Source: Lachnospiraceae bacterium
Lineage (GTDB): Bacteria; Bacillota; Clostridia; Lachnospirales; Lachnospiraceae
Direction of reading: 5' to 3'
Assembly (NCBI GenBank): GCA_029063085.1
Contig: JAIDOW010000087.1
Location: forward strand, 1 to 48,124
Length of the DNA stretch: 48,124 bases
Below the pieces are notes generated by a model. That model made no database searches. It was not told the DNA's origin and saw only the letters and a program-made list of their open reading frames with translations. Positions within the stretch are counted from its first letter, which is position 1. Every line of letters starts with the position of its first letter. A program made the translations under genes and the position numbers. This document shows positions 28,993 through 38,870 of this stretch, piece after piece.

Positions 28993-30816
28993 TCATGCAT
29001 CCTTTAAATTCAACAGCTCACCATAAATGTCAAATTGTTTATGCTTTGTTATATCTACGCCAATTCCCACATTTTTCAAGTCATTCAAAAGTGTAACACC
29101 TATGGGAACAGAAAGACCCATTCTTTCTAAATCTTCTGCCTGTGCAAATACTTCCCATACTTCGCCGTTCATACATATTTTCCCATGTTCCATCACAACT
29201 ATCCGGTCCGCATACTCTGCCACATCCTCCATGGAATGGGAAACAATGATTATACTCATACCCTGTTTCTCCTGCAATTCCTTAAGCATATCAAGCAATG
29301 CTTTTGCAGATAACGGATCCAGACCCGCAGTAGGTTCATCCAATACCAAATATTCCGGCTGCATAGCCAGAACACCGGCAATTGCCACACGCCTCTTCTG
29401 TCCTCCCGATAATTGCAGTGGCGAATTGTCATAAATCGTATCCGGCAGTCCCACTGCCCTTATCGCTTCATAAGCCCGTTTTTGTGCCTCCACCTTGGGA
29501 ATATTCATATTTTCAGGACCAAAGCAGACATCCTTTTCCACAGTTTCCGCAAACAGCTGGTATTCCGGATATTGGAACACCAGCCCTACTTTTTGCCTCA
29601 GCTGCTTCATAGAAAAATCTTTATCTCTAATATCCTGCCCGTTAAAATAAACATTACCTTCTGTCGGCAAAAGGAGTCCGTTTAAGTGTTGTATTAAAGT
29701 AGACTTGCCGGAACCTGTATGCCCGATTATTGCAACAAACTCACCCTTATCCACCTTCAGATTCACATTATCCAAAGCAATCTTTTCATTTGCAAAACCT
29801 GCACTATATAGAAGAGTAACATGATTTAAAAGAATTCCCTCTGTAAATTTCTTTCTATCTGCCTTTTCTACCATACTTCCTGACGGTCCTGCCTTATTTA
29901 AGTCCCTTGTATTAAATTCCTCTTTATTAAACGAATGGGGAAATTCACCGCCTTTCCCATATTTGCCACACAACAGGCGGCTCAACGATTTAGCACTGTC
30001 AATCCCTATACATTCTTCTTTTGAAACTATTTCCTGTCCCACTAAAAAGTATAAATATTGATAAAGCGGCGGAAGACACAGTCCCCACTCTTCCAGCAGT
30101 TCTTCTTTCGCAAAAATCTGCTCCGGTGTACCTTGACCTGCTATTCTTCCATCTTCCATCACAAACACTTTATCTGCCGCTAAAACTTCATCCATATGAT
30201 GGGTAATCAGAATAATCGTTATCCCTTTTTCCTTTTGTAAATATTTTGCTGCCTGTATGATCTGCTTTCGTCCCTTGGGATCCAACATCGCCGTAGCCTC
30301 ATCAAAAATAATACATTTCGGTTCCATCGCCAAAACTCCGGCAATCGCCACCCGCTGCTTTTGTCCACCTGATAAACAGTTTGGCGACTGATTCCGATAC
30401 TCTTCCATTCCTGTCACATCCAATGCATCATTTACCTGGTTCCAGATATTTTCAGTAGTCATTCCCAAATTTTCCGGTCCAAATGCAATATCCTCCTCCA
30501 CCAGATTTCCCACAATCTGATTATCCGGATTCTGAAACACCATTCCCGCTGTCTGACGAATCTGCAATCTTACCTCCTCATCCAGAGTATCCATGCCATA
30601 TACAATCACCTGACCCTCACCTGGCAGCAATAGGGCATTGATATGTTTAGCCAGTGTAGATTTTCCGGATCCATTACAGCCCAATATGGCAATAAATTCT
30701 CCAGGATGAACATCTAAGGATACATCCTGCAATGCTTCTACCATTTCTTCCACATTGCCTTCGGCATCCCGTCTAAAATATTCAAATGTAAGATTTTTGA
30801 TATCTATTAGTTTCAT
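28993..30816 (-). CDS. ecfA: fused ECF transporter ATPase (EcfA1-EcfA2 in one chain)
   Basis: The 607-residue protein holds two complete ABC ATPases. Domain 1: Walker A GCNGSGKST (46-54), signature LSGGQKQR (148-155), Walker B CIIFDEA (168-174), His206. Domain 2: Walker A GHTGSGKST (365-373), signature LSGGQKRR (469-476), Walker B YLVLDEP (489-495). The linker (about 285-325) is polar and poorly conserved. Most Firmicutes encode the two ATPases as separate adjacent genes; here no stop separates them. ATP hydrolysis drives vitamin uptake with EcfT, whose gene follows. An internal ATG at residue 315 has no good ribosome binding site. Confidence 0.93.
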   Translation of the reverse strand: MKLIDIKNLTFEYFRRDAEGNVEEMVEALQDVSLDVHPGEFIAILGCNGSGKSTLAKHINALLLPGEGQVIVYGMDTLDEEVRLQIRQTAGMVFQNPDNQIVGNLVEEDIAFGPENLGMTTENIWNQVNDALDVTGMEEYRNQSPNCLSGGQKQRVAIAGVLAMEPKCIIFDEATAMLDPKGRKQIIQAAKYLQKEKGITIILITHHMDEVLAADKVFVMEDGRIAGQGTPEQIFAKEELLEEWGLCLPPLYQYLYFLVGQEIVSKEECIGIDSAKSLSRLLCGKYGKGGEFPHSFNKEEFNTRDLNKAGPSGSMVEKADRKKFTEGILLNHVTLLYSAGFANEKIALDNVNLKVDKGEFVAIIGHTGSGKSTLIQHLNGLLLPTEGNVYFNGQDIRDKDFSMKQLRQKVGLVFQYPEYQLFAETVEKDVCFGPENMNIPKVEAQKRAYEAIRAVGLPDTIYDNSPLQLSGGQKRRVAIAGVLAMQPEYLVLDEPTAGLDPLSAKALLDMLKELQEKQGMSIIIVSHSMEDVAEYADRIVVMEHGKICMNGEVWEVFAQAEDLERMGLSVPIGVTLLNDLKNVGIGVDITKHKQFDIYGELLNLKDA

Positions 30817-30904
30817 CTATATTATCCTTCTATTATAATCAACTGCTTTGCCTTATATATGAATTTATCTTGCTTCAATATATAGTCAGACAAACCGAAA
30901 ACTG

Positions 30905-31510
30905 TTAATCTTCATCAGGTTGTTGACCATCATGTGCTTTCCATTGGCATTCTAAAATCTCCATTTCACTAAACACAGCCTTAAATGAAGAGTCCTCCGG
31001 TGAACAAGCATATATACCAAAAGTAATTTTTTCACCGCCGTTAAACATATGACATATTCTCATTTGGCTAAAAGTAATTCCATCAAAGGAACATTCTATA
31101 CAATAATCATCTTCCCGCCTGCTCAAACGATACCACATTGATTTAACAGATGCATCTATAGCTGTAGTAGCCCAATCAGAGAATCCATGATTTGTTACTA
31201 CACTTCCTAAATGTTGAAATTTATCATTTTCATATTCAATCGAACCCTTTAACCAATTCTCACTATCCAGATACATAACTATACCACACTGATCAAATCT
31301 GTGATGACTTTCATTAAATTCTGTTTTCACAACAAAACTAAAATACTTCTCTTCTGTTTCTATCTGTAACACAGGAGCATTATCGTTTTGAAAATGATAA
31401 TATGTTCTTTGCCACAAATCTGTATAAGGTTTTGTAATAATCTCAATTTTACCATCATGTATTTTGTAACTCTTTGGTTCACGTATCCATTTAAAATCTT
31501 TTAAATTCAT
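30905..31510 (-). CDS. DUF1349 (concanavalin-like) protein
   Basis: The ATG at 31510 has AGGAGG eight bases upstream (201 residues). Features are FKWIREPKSYKI, TDLWQRTYYHFQNDNAPVL, QCGIVMYLDSENWLKGSIEY, HGFSDWATT and ITFGIYACSP. These are typical of DUF1349 proteins (YoaQ-like), which adopt a lectin/glucanase-like beta sandwich. No signal peptide, so it is cytoplasmic. Substrate and role are unknown. It lies between an aminotransferase gene and the fused ecfA. Confidence 0.85.
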   Translation of the reverse strand: MNLKDFKWIREPKSYKIHDGKIEIITKPYTDLWQRTYYHFQNDNAPVLQIETEEKYFSFVVKTEFNESHHRFDQCGIVMYLDSENWLKGSIEYENDKFQHLGSVVTNHGFSDWATTAIDASVKSMWYRLSRREDDYCIECSFDGITFSQMRICHMFNGGEKITFGIYACSPEDSSFKAVFSEMEILECQWKAHDGQQPDED

Positions 31511-31579
31511 ATCATCATCCTCCTGCAAGTCACACTTAAAGTATTAATAACCGTTACATATTAAAAGATATCACACAAC

Positions 31580-31615
31580 AACCCAGGAAAACGAATATAT
31601 CCGTTTTCCTGGGTT
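31580..31615 (-). terminator. strong hairpin after the aminotransferase gene
   Basis: Perfect 14-base arms (31580-31593 and 31602-31615) lie 22 bases past the stop. The following sequence is GTTGTTGTG rather than a clean U-run, so termination may be imperfect or the hairpin may protect the 3' end. Confidence 0.65.
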
Positions 31616-31636
31616 CATCTTGCAGCTTACATCTAT

Positions 31637-32920
31637 TTACTCACCTAATAGCTTTTCTATCGCAGCAAGTTTCACACAAAGGACAAAAATCTTGGTTGCC
31701 TCTTCCATTTCTTCCGGTGTGGGGAAAGTTGGTGCAATACGGATATTAGAATCCTCCGGATCATTTCCATAAGGATAGGTCGCACCTGCATCAGTAAGAA
31801 CCACACCCAGGGCCTTACATTTTGCAACAATGGATTTTGCACATCCCGGCATAGCATCAAAGGAAATAAAATATCCTCCTCTGGGCTTAATCCAGCTTCC
31901 GACTTCCAGTCCCGTAAGCTCGGAATCTAAAATATTAAGTACAGCCTCAAACTTGGGACGAATAAGTTCTGCGTGCTTCTTCATATGACTCTTTAAGCCG
32001 TCTATATCTTTAAAGAACCTTGCATGACGTAACTGATTAATCTTGTCATGCCCAATGATCTGTGTTGTCATAAATTGCTTAAGATACTCAATATTCTCAT
32101 GAGAAGTAGCAATTGCGGATACACCGGAACCGGAAAAAGTCACTTTCGAGGTTGAGCCAAACATATAAACCATATTCGGATTACCGGCTTTTTCACACTC
32201 CTCCAAAACATTCAGAATTTCATCCTGAATATCCTCATATATATGATGGACACAATATGCATTATCCCAGAAAATACGAAAATCCTCTGCCGCAGGCTTT
32301 AGATTTGCAAACCGCTTTACTACTTCATCAGAATATGATATACCAGTCGGATTGGAATACTTTGGTACACACCAGATTCCTTTTACAGAATCATCATTAT
32401 TCACATACTCCTCCACCATATCCATATCCGGTCCATCCTCGTTCAATGGAATATTTATCATTTCAATTCCAAATAATTCGGTAATCTTAAAATGTCTGTC
32501 ATATCCCGGAACTGGACACAAAAATTTAACCTTATCCAATTTACACCATGGAGTAGAACCATTCACGCCCATAAGCATGGAACGGCACACTGTATCATAC
32601 ATAATATTCAAACTTGAATTACCACATATAATTACATTGTCCTTTTTTGCTTCCATCATATCAGCCATTAAACGCCTGCATTCACCAATGCCATCCCAAT
32701 CTCCATAATTTCTGGTATCATTTCCCAGTTCAGTCCTCATATCCGACTCACTGTTAATAACATCCAGCATTGGCATAGATATCGCTAACTGAGATACCCC
32801 AGGCTTACCTCTGGCCATGTTCAGAGAAAGACCTTTGCCCTCTGCCGTTTTATATTCTTCCTCCAAACCCGCTTTTAACGTTAAGAGTTCATCGCGGCTC
32901 AAATCCTTGTATGCTTTCAT
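31637..32920 (-). CDS. PLP-dependent aminotransferase (class I, aspartate aminotransferase Ic-like)
   Basis: The 427-residue enzyme transfers amino groups using PLP, most likely between aspartate and 2-oxoglutarate. Features are LNMARGKPG near the start, NYGDWDGIGECRRLMADMM, PVPGYDRHF, CVPKYSNPTG (contacting PLP), FRIFWDNAYCVHH and the PLP lysine region FGSTSKVTFSGSGV (Lys about 265). Length and motifs fit the subgroup Ic aspartate aminotransferases. AAGGAG precedes the ATG. It sits just after the rplQ terminator and is followed by a strong hairpin, so it is probably a separate transcript inserted in this neighbourhood. Confidence 0.88.
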   Translation of the reverse strand: MKAYKDLSRDELLTLKAGLEEEYKTAEGKGLSLNMARGKPGVSQLAISMPMLDVINSESDMRTELGNDTRNYGDWDGIGECRRLMADMMEAKKDNVIICGNSSLNIMYDTVCRSMLMGVNGSTPWCKLDKVKFLCPVPGYDRHFKITELFGIEMINIPLNEDGPDMDMVEEYVNNDDSVKGIWCVPKYSNPTGISYSDEVVKRFANLKPAAEDFRIFWDNAYCVHHIYEDIQDEILNVLEECEKAGNPNMVYMFGSTSKVTFSGSGVSAIATSHENIEYLKQFMTTQIIGHDKINQLRHARFFKDIDGLKSHMKKHAELIRPKFEAVLNILDSELTGLEVGSWIKPRGGYFISFDAMPGCAKSIVAKCKALGVVLTDAGATYPYGNDPEDSNIRIAPTFPTPEEMEEATKIFVLCVKLAAIEKLLGE

Positions 32921-33044
32921 ACTGTAATCTCTCCTTATACTTATTTACATATAATAATCCGTTTTACCCATCTATTTTAACATACATTGCTCTTTGTTTA
33001 AATAATCAAATCAAAAATCAGATCAAAAATAATTACCATATATC

Positions 33045-33072
33045 AAAATAGGAGACTGTATCACAGTCCCCC
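33045..33072 (-). terminator. terminator after rplQ
   Basis: On the minus strand, GGGGACTGT (33063-33071) pairs with ACAGTCTCC (33051-33059) with a G-U wobble, followed by TATTTTG. It would end the ribosomal superoperon. Confidence 0.75.
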
Positions 33073-33093
33073 ATTCGCATAAACCAAAAAATC

Positions 33094-33630
33094 CTAAACT
33101 AACTCGATGATAACCTCCATTGCTGCATCACCTTTACGTGGTCCAATCTTGATAATTCTTGTATAACCACCATTACGACCTGCATACTTAGGACCATACT
33201 CGTTAAACAACTTTTCAGTTAAATCAACCTTCTTTGTTCCTCTCTTTTTGCCAGCAGCTTCCGTCGGAACTTCAACAACCGGATAAAGAACCTTTAACAT
33301 CTGTCTTCTTACATGTAATCTTGACGGCTGATCCTTCTTTACAGTCTTTTCTACTTCATCATAAACTGTAACTTTCTTACCATCTACAACTTCTTTAATT
33401 CTTTTGCCGTCTTTATCTTTCTTGGCAACCTTAGCAGTTACTGTCACTTCATCAAAGTTATCTCTTTCTCTTACTGCTAATGTGATTAAATGTTCTGCAA
33501 TCTTACGAATCTCTTTGGCTCTTGCCTCAGTTGTCTTAATCTTACCATTATATAATAACTGTGTAACCTGATTACGCAGTAATGCTTTTCTTGCTGCCTG
33601 TTTCTTTCCAAGCTTTCTATACATTGCCAT
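33094..33630 (-). CDS. rplQ: 50S ribosomal protein L17
   Basis: L17 binds near the peptide exit region. The conserved parts are [32 protein letters not shown] and the C-terminal [16 protein letters not shown]. At 178 residues it is clearly longer than the usual 115-130: a lysine-rich insert (about 70-105) and a second one (about 120-140) are added. The ATG is well placed after GGAGG. It follows rpoA as usual and ends the superoperon. Confidence 0.96.
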   Translation of the reverse strand: MAMYRKLGKKQAARKALLRNQVTQLLYNGKIKTTEARAKEIRKIAEHLITLAVRERDNFDEVTVTAKVAKKDKDGKRIKEVVDGKKVTVYDEVEKTVKKDQPSRLHVRRQMLKVLYPVVEVPTEAAGKKRGTKKVDLTEKLFNEYGPKYAGRNGGYTRIIKIGPRKGDAAMEVIIELV

Positions 33631-33685
33631 GATGTATTTCCTCCTTCACTTTGCTTACTATTATTCGGCTTAAGTGTTCTTTTAA

Positions 33686-34642
33686 TTAATCATCTCCATT
33701 GTTAAGGGATAATCCTAATTCTTTTAATTTGTTCAAAACTTCTTCCAATGACTTACGTCCCAAATTCCGAACTTTCATCATATCCTCTGGAGTTTTACTT
33801 GTCAACTCTTCTACTGTATTAATACCTGCTCTCTTTAAGCAGTTAAATGAACGAACGGATAATTCCAATTCATCAATGTTCATCTCTAATACTTTTTCTT
33901 TTTCGTTATCCTCTTTCTCTACCATAACTTCTGCTGCCTTTGCATTTTCTGATAGATCAATGAATAAACTCAAATGTTCGCTTAATACCTTTGCTGCTAA
34001 GCTTACCGCCTCATCCGGTGCCAATGTGCCATTGGTATACACATCTAATGTAAGCTTATCATAATCAGTAATCTGACCAACACGTGTGTTCTCTACTGTA
34101 AGATTAACACGTTCTACTGGTGTATAAATAGAATCTACTGCAATCACATCAATTGAAGTATCTTCTTTTTTATTCTTGTCAGAACCCACATAACCTCTAC
34201 CCTTCGTGATAGTAAGCTCCATATCAAATCTTGCTTCTGAACCACTTAAAGTAGCAATTACTAAATCCGGATTCAAAATCTCGATATCGCTATCTACATG
34301 AATATCTGCTGCGGTAACAACACCTTCGCCTACATACTCAATATAAGCCTGCTTTGGCTCATATGAAGCACTGTTATTCTTAATCGCTAATTCTTTGATG
34401 TTCATGATAATTTCAGTCACATCTTCTTTTACACCTGGTATAGAACTAAACTCATGTAAAACGCCTTTGATTTTTACATAGCTTACGGCCGAACCTGGTA
34501 ATGATGATAACATAATTCTTCTCAAAGAATTACCAAGTGTTGTACCATAGCCTCTCTCTAAAGGTTCTACTACAAATTTACCGTATCTGTTGTCTTCTGA
34601 AATCTCTGCGATTTCAATTCTTGGTTTTTCGAATTCAAACAC
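33686..34642 (-). CDS. rpoA: DNA-directed RNA polymerase subunit alpha
   Basis: The subunit nucleates polymerase assembly and contacts activators. The N-terminal domain shows [20 protein letters not shown] (about 27-46). After an acidic linker ([11 protein letters not shown]), the C-terminal domain has [20 protein letters not shown] and [20 protein letters not shown] (about 252-305). Length 318 is normal. AGGAGG precedes the ATG. It is separated from rpsD by an unusual 185-base spacer with a palindromic element. Confidence 0.98.
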   Translation of the reverse strand: MFEFEKPRIEIAEISEDNRYGKFVVEPLERGYGTTLGNSLRRIMLSSLPGSAVSYVKIKGVLHEFSSIPGVKEDVTEIIMNIKELAIKNNSASYEPKQAYIEYVGEGVVTAADIHVDSDIEILNPDLVIATLSGSEARFDMELTITKGRGYVGSDKNKKEDTSIDVIAVDSIYTPVERVNLTVENTRVGQITDYDKLTLDVYTNGTLAPDEAVSLAAKVLSEHLSLFIDLSENAKAAEVMVEKEDNEKEKVLEMNIDELELSVRSFNCLKRAGINTVEELTSKTPEDMMKVRNLGRKSLEEVLNKLKELGLSLNNGDD

Positions 34643-34687
34643 GCTAGGAACCTCCTTCTAGGTTTTGTAATGCTTCGAAAACTGTCA

Positions 34688-34809
34688 CAGTGCAAGCTCA
34701 CTTCCGTTTCACTCCAGTTCGCTCGGGCGAAACGCCCTATATATAATTTTCTAAAATAGACTATTTGCAAGCAAGCTTGCATAGCCTATTTTAAAAATTA
34801 TATGCACTG
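34688..34809. repeat. MITE-like palindromic element between rpsD and rpoA
   Basis: The element is bounded by 7-base inverted repeats, CAGTGCA (34688-34694) and TGCACTG (34803-34809). Inside is a long near-perfect palindrome (about 34739-34804), including paired AAAATAG/CTATTTT and TGCAAG/CTTGCA segments around 34765-34781. As RNA it would form a long hairpin followed by a second small GC hairpin (GGGCGTTTCGCCC, 34721-34733). No coding capacity is supported. No target-site duplication is evident. Confidence 0.6.
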
Positions 34810-34827
34810 CTAAATCGTTAACGAATA

Positions 34828-35421
34828 TTACTTAGAATATAACTCGACGATAAGTGTCTCATTTACAGGTACATCTATCTGCTCTCTTAAAGGTAACTCA
34901 GTAACTGTACCGCAAAGATTCTCCTGATCTGCCTCTAACCAAGCGGGAACCAATCTTCCGCTTGTTGCTTCTAAAATGTCCTTATATCTCTGAGAAGACT
35001 TGCTCTTCTCTCTGATCTCAATCTTATCACCGGCTTTTACTCTGTATGAAGGAATATTAATGCATTTGCCATTTACCAATACATGCTTATGGTCGACAAT
35101 CTGTCTTGCCTCCTTACGAGTTCTCGCTAAACCTAAACGAAAAACAACATTATCTAATCTTAATTCTAATAAAATCATTAAGTTAGGACCGGTCAACCCT
35201 TTCATTCTTTCTGCTGTTGCATAAAGATTACGGAAAGGCTTTTCTAGTACGCCATAAATGAATTTAGCTTTCTGCTTTTCACGCAGCTGTAAGCCATATT
35301 CACTCATTTTTCTATTGGATCTGATTAACTGTCTGTTTGATTTTTTGTCAATTCCGAGATACATTGGCTCCATGCCTAAGGATCTGCATCTCTTAAGAAC
35401 TGGTGTTCTATCTATTGCCAT
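34828..35421 (-). CDS. rpsD: 30S ribosomal protein S4
   Basis: S4 is a primary 16S rRNA-binding protein needed early in 30S assembly. Length is 197. The S4 RNA-binding domain is visible as [20 protein letters not shown] and [20 protein letters not shown] (about 88-127). The N-terminal zinc-binding cysteines of some S4 proteins are absent; a single Cys lies near the start (LKRCRSLG). Its usual place between rpsK and rpoA is kept. Confidence 0.97.
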   Translation of the reverse strand: MAIDRTPVLKRCRSLGMEPMYLGIDKKSNRQLIRSNRKMSEYGLQLREKQKAKFIYGVLEKPFRNLYATAERMKGLTGPNLMILLELRLDNVVFRLGLARTRKEARQIVDHKHVLVNGKCINIPSYRVKAGDKIEIREKSKSSQRYKDILEATSGRLVPAWLEADQENLCGTVTELPLREQIDVPVNETLIVELYSK

Positions 35422-35437
35422 CTAACTGTACCTCCTA

Positions 35438-35830
35438 TTACACTCTTCTACGTTTTGGTGGACGACAACCATTATGTGGAACTGGTGTCACGTCACGAAT
35501 ACTAAGTACTTCAAGACCTGCTGCCTGAAGTGCACGAATTGCTGCCTCACGACCGGAACCCGGTCCTTTTACCATAACGTCAACTTTCTTCAGACCATGA
35601 ATAAGAGCTGCCTTTGTTGCAGTCTCTGCTGCCATCTGTGCTGCATAAGGAGTAGACTTTTTAGAACCTTTAAATCCCAATTCTCCAGCACTGGCCCATG
35701 AAAGAGCGTTACCTTCATTATCGGTTAATGTAACAATTGTATTATTAAAAGATGACTGAATATGAGCCTGTCCGTGTTCTACATTCTTCTTCACACGCTT
35801 TTTCGTCACTTTTTTTGTAACTTTAGCCAT
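35438..35830 (-). CDS. rpsK: 30S ribosomal protein S11
   Basis: Platform protein of the small subunit, 130 residues. Motifs are [59 protein letters not shown] and the end [16 protein letters not shown]. It lies between rpsM and rpsD with short spacers. Confidence 0.98.
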   Translation of the reverse strand: MAKVTKKVTKKRVKKNVEHGQAHIQSSFNNTIVTLTDNEGNALSWASAGELGFKGSKKSTPYAAQMAAETATKAALIHGLKKVDVMVKGPGSGREAAIRALQAAGLEVLSIRDVTPVPHNGCRPPKRRRV

Positions 35831-35863
35831 TAAACTTAACCTCCTGTTAAATATAAATGAATC

Positions 35864-36232
35864 TTATTTCTTCTTATTTGCTACGGTTCTCTTAGGACCC
35901 TTACGAGTTCTTGCATTTGTCTTGGTCTTCTGACCACGAACCGGTAATCCTTTTCTATGACGGATTCCACGATAACATCCAATTTCCTGTAAACGTTTGA
36001 TATTCAGAGCAATTTCTCTACGTAAATCACCTTCTACCACCTGTGTCTCATTGATAACCTCGCTGATTCTCTTAACTTCTTCATCAGTCAAATCACGAAC
36101 ACGGGTATCAGGATTAACATTTGCTTCTTTAAGGATACGCTGAGATGAAGGAAGTCCAATACCATAAATATAAGTAAGACCGATCTCAACACGTTTTTCT
36201 CTTGGTAAATCTACACCTGAAATACGAGCCAT
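35864..36232 (-). CDS. rpsM: 30S ribosomal protein S13
   Basis: Head protein that contacts tRNA and the large subunit, 122 residues. Motifs are [34 protein letters not shown] and the basic end [20 protein letters not shown] with [10 protein letters not shown] spacer of about 280 bases precedes it, longer than usual after rpmJ. Confidence 0.98.
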   Translation of the reverse strand: MARISGVDLPREKRVEIGLTYIYGIGLPSSQRILKEANVNPDTRVRDLTDEEVKRISEVINETQVVEGDLRREIALNIKRLQEIGCYRGIRHRKGLPVRGQKTKTNARTRKGPKRTVANKKK

Positions 36233-36291
36233 TGTGACTGTACACCTCCATAATTAATACTTTTTTCTTAATTGTCCCGAATCCAGAAGTA

Positions 36292-36333
36292 TCAACGTAT
36301 CCGTATGTATTCATACAAACGGGTGAAATGCAT
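36292..36333 (-). CDS. candidate short upstream ORF before rpsM (speculative)
   Basis: A 13-codon frame (MHFTRLYEYIRIR) starts at ATG 36333, preceded by TAGGAG at normal spacing. It overlaps a small hairpin (CCGTATGTAT with ATACAAACGG, 36301-36322). Position in an unusually long rpmJ-rpsM spacer makes a leader peptide conceivable, but a chance ORF of this size is common. Confidence 0.2.
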   Translation of the reverse strand: MHFTRLYEYIRIR

Positions 36334-36512
36334 ACGCTTCTCTCCTAAATTCATTCTATTGTTATGTTGCATAGGCTAATGACAACCTATACTACAGCCG
36401 CTTTCTAAATCATCTTCCATATTAATAATGATAATATAGAAGGAACTTCACACTGGGAATACAGTGCTACTTTGGTTTACAAACTCCGAGAGGTCTAAAG
36501 ATGGGCTATCAT

Positions 36513-36626
36513 CTAACCTTGTCTCTGTTTGTGCTTAGGGTTCTCACAGATTACTCTGATACTACCTTTTCTTTTAATGATTTTGCACTTATCGCAAATT
36601 GGTTTTACGGATGCTCTAACCTTCAT
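36513..36626 (-). CDS. rpmJ: 50S ribosomal protein L36
   Basis: The 37-residue protein [20 protein letters not shown] and onward has the zinc ribbon C-x2-C-x12-C-x4-H (CDKC, CENPKH). This is the zinc-binding form of L36. It lies between infA and rpsM, its usual position. A GGAG site lies ahead of the ATG. Confidence 0.96.
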   Translation of the reverse strand: MKVRASVKPICDKCKIIKRKGSIRVICENPKHKQRQG

Positions 36627-36741
36627 TAAAATCTCTCCTTTCGAAATTTCTCTGTAAAAAGTCCGCTACGAATAATTATTCTATCATTTATGTTTCTTCA
36701 TTGCAAGCAAAATTTTCTATATTTTACAAATTCTTTTGTAA

Positions 36742-36960
36742 TTATTTTTCTCTCCACTTTATTCTTCCTTTTGTCAGATCGTATGGAGACAATTCCAACG
36801 TAACCTTATCCCCCGGCAAAATTTTAATATAATTCATTCTTAATTTTCCACTGATATGAGCTAACACCTCATGACCATTTTCTAATTCCACCTTAAACAT
36901 TGCATTCGGTAATTTTTCCACTACCGTTCCTTCAATTTCAATTACATCTGCTTTAGACAT
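36742..36960 (-). CDS. infA: translation initiation factor IF-1
   Basis: IF-1 binds the 30S A site during initiation. It has 72 residues, a single S1-like OB fold: [52 protein letters not shown]. It follows map by 56 bases; the KOW-domain RNA-binding gene that many Clostridia have between map and infA is absent. Confidence 0.98.
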   Translation of the reverse strand: MSKADVIEIEGTVVEKLPNAMFKVELENGHEVLAHISGKLRMNYIKILPGDKVTLELSPYDLTKGRIKWREK

Positions 36961-37016
36961 ATATAAAATCCTCCTGTTTTATAATTCCTCTCTGCTCTAC
37001 TGATTTGCATATGTTA

Positions 37017-37784
37017 TTATAATGCGATTCCTTCTGCACGTGAAAGAATCTCCGGCTCTCCCTCTGTAATCAGAATTGTATTCTCATAATGGGCAGATGG
37101 CATACCATCCTCCGTTACAACCGTCCAGTCATCATCTTCCCAGTATACATCATATTCACCCATGTTAATCATTGGTTCTACGGCAATGGTCATACCCGGA
37201 CGAAGCTTCGCTCCACGTCTCATCCCAACAAAATTAGGAACTTCCGGTTCCTCATGTAATTTGGAACCAACTCCATGCCCTACAAGATCCCTCACAACAG
37301 AATAACCACGGGATTCTACATACTCCTGAACTGCTCTTGATATATCAATAACATGATTACCTGCTACCGCCTGCTTAATTCCCTCAAAGAAACTCTGCTT
37401 CGTGACCTCTACTAATTTTTTCACCTCGTCTGATACAGCCGGCATAACCAAAGTTCTCGCTGCATCCGAATGATATCCTTTATAAATAACTCCTGCATCC
37501 AGACTTACGATATCGTCATCCTGGATGATTCTGTGCTTATCAGGAATACCATGTACAACCTCTTCATTGATCGATACGCAAATTGATGCCGGATATCCAT
37601 TGTAATTAAGGAAAGAAGGGATACATCCATAGCTTCTAATAATTTCCTCACCTATACGGTCCACATCAAATGTAGACATACCTGGTTTTACCTGTTTTGC
37701 CAGTTCATCATGCGTGATGGCGAGAATTCTTCCCGCCTCACGCATAAGTTCAATTTCTGCTTTTGATTTAATTGAAACTGCCAT
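37017..37784 (-). CDS. map: methionine aminopeptidase, type I
   Basis: The enzyme removes the N-terminal Met from new proteins using two metal ions. Length is 255. Metal ligands lie in DDDIVSLDAGVIYKGYHSDAARTL-like segments (Asp near 96 and 107), GHGVGSKLHEEPEVPNF (His near 170), MTIAVEPMI (Glu near 204) and the late Glu in AHYENTILIT. No N-terminal zinc finger extension is present. It begins two bases after adk ends. Confidence 0.97.
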   Translation of the reverse strand: MAVSIKSKAEIELMREAGRILAITHDELAKQVKPGMSTFDVDRIGEEIIRSYGCIPSFLNYNGYPASICVSINEEVVHGIPDKHRIIQDDDIVSLDAGVIYKGYHSDAARTLVMPAVSDEVKKLVEVTKQSFFEGIKQAVAGNHVIDISRAVQEYVESRGYSVVRDLVGHGVGSKLHEEPEVPNFVGMRRGAKLRPGMTIAVEPMINMGEYDVYWEDDDWTVVTEDGMPSAHYENTILITEGEPEILSRAEGIAL

Positions 37785-37786
37785 TC

Positions 37787-38870
<1,084 letters not shown>

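Noticed and set aside
30905-31510. Secreted glycan-binding protein
   Set aside because: The DUF1349 protein has a lectin-like family fold but no signal peptide or lipobox, so secretion is not supported.
34570-34782. 70-residue minus-strand frame overlapping the start of rpoA
   Set aside because: It covers the palindromic spacer element and the beginning of rpoA in another frame and has no family resemblance.
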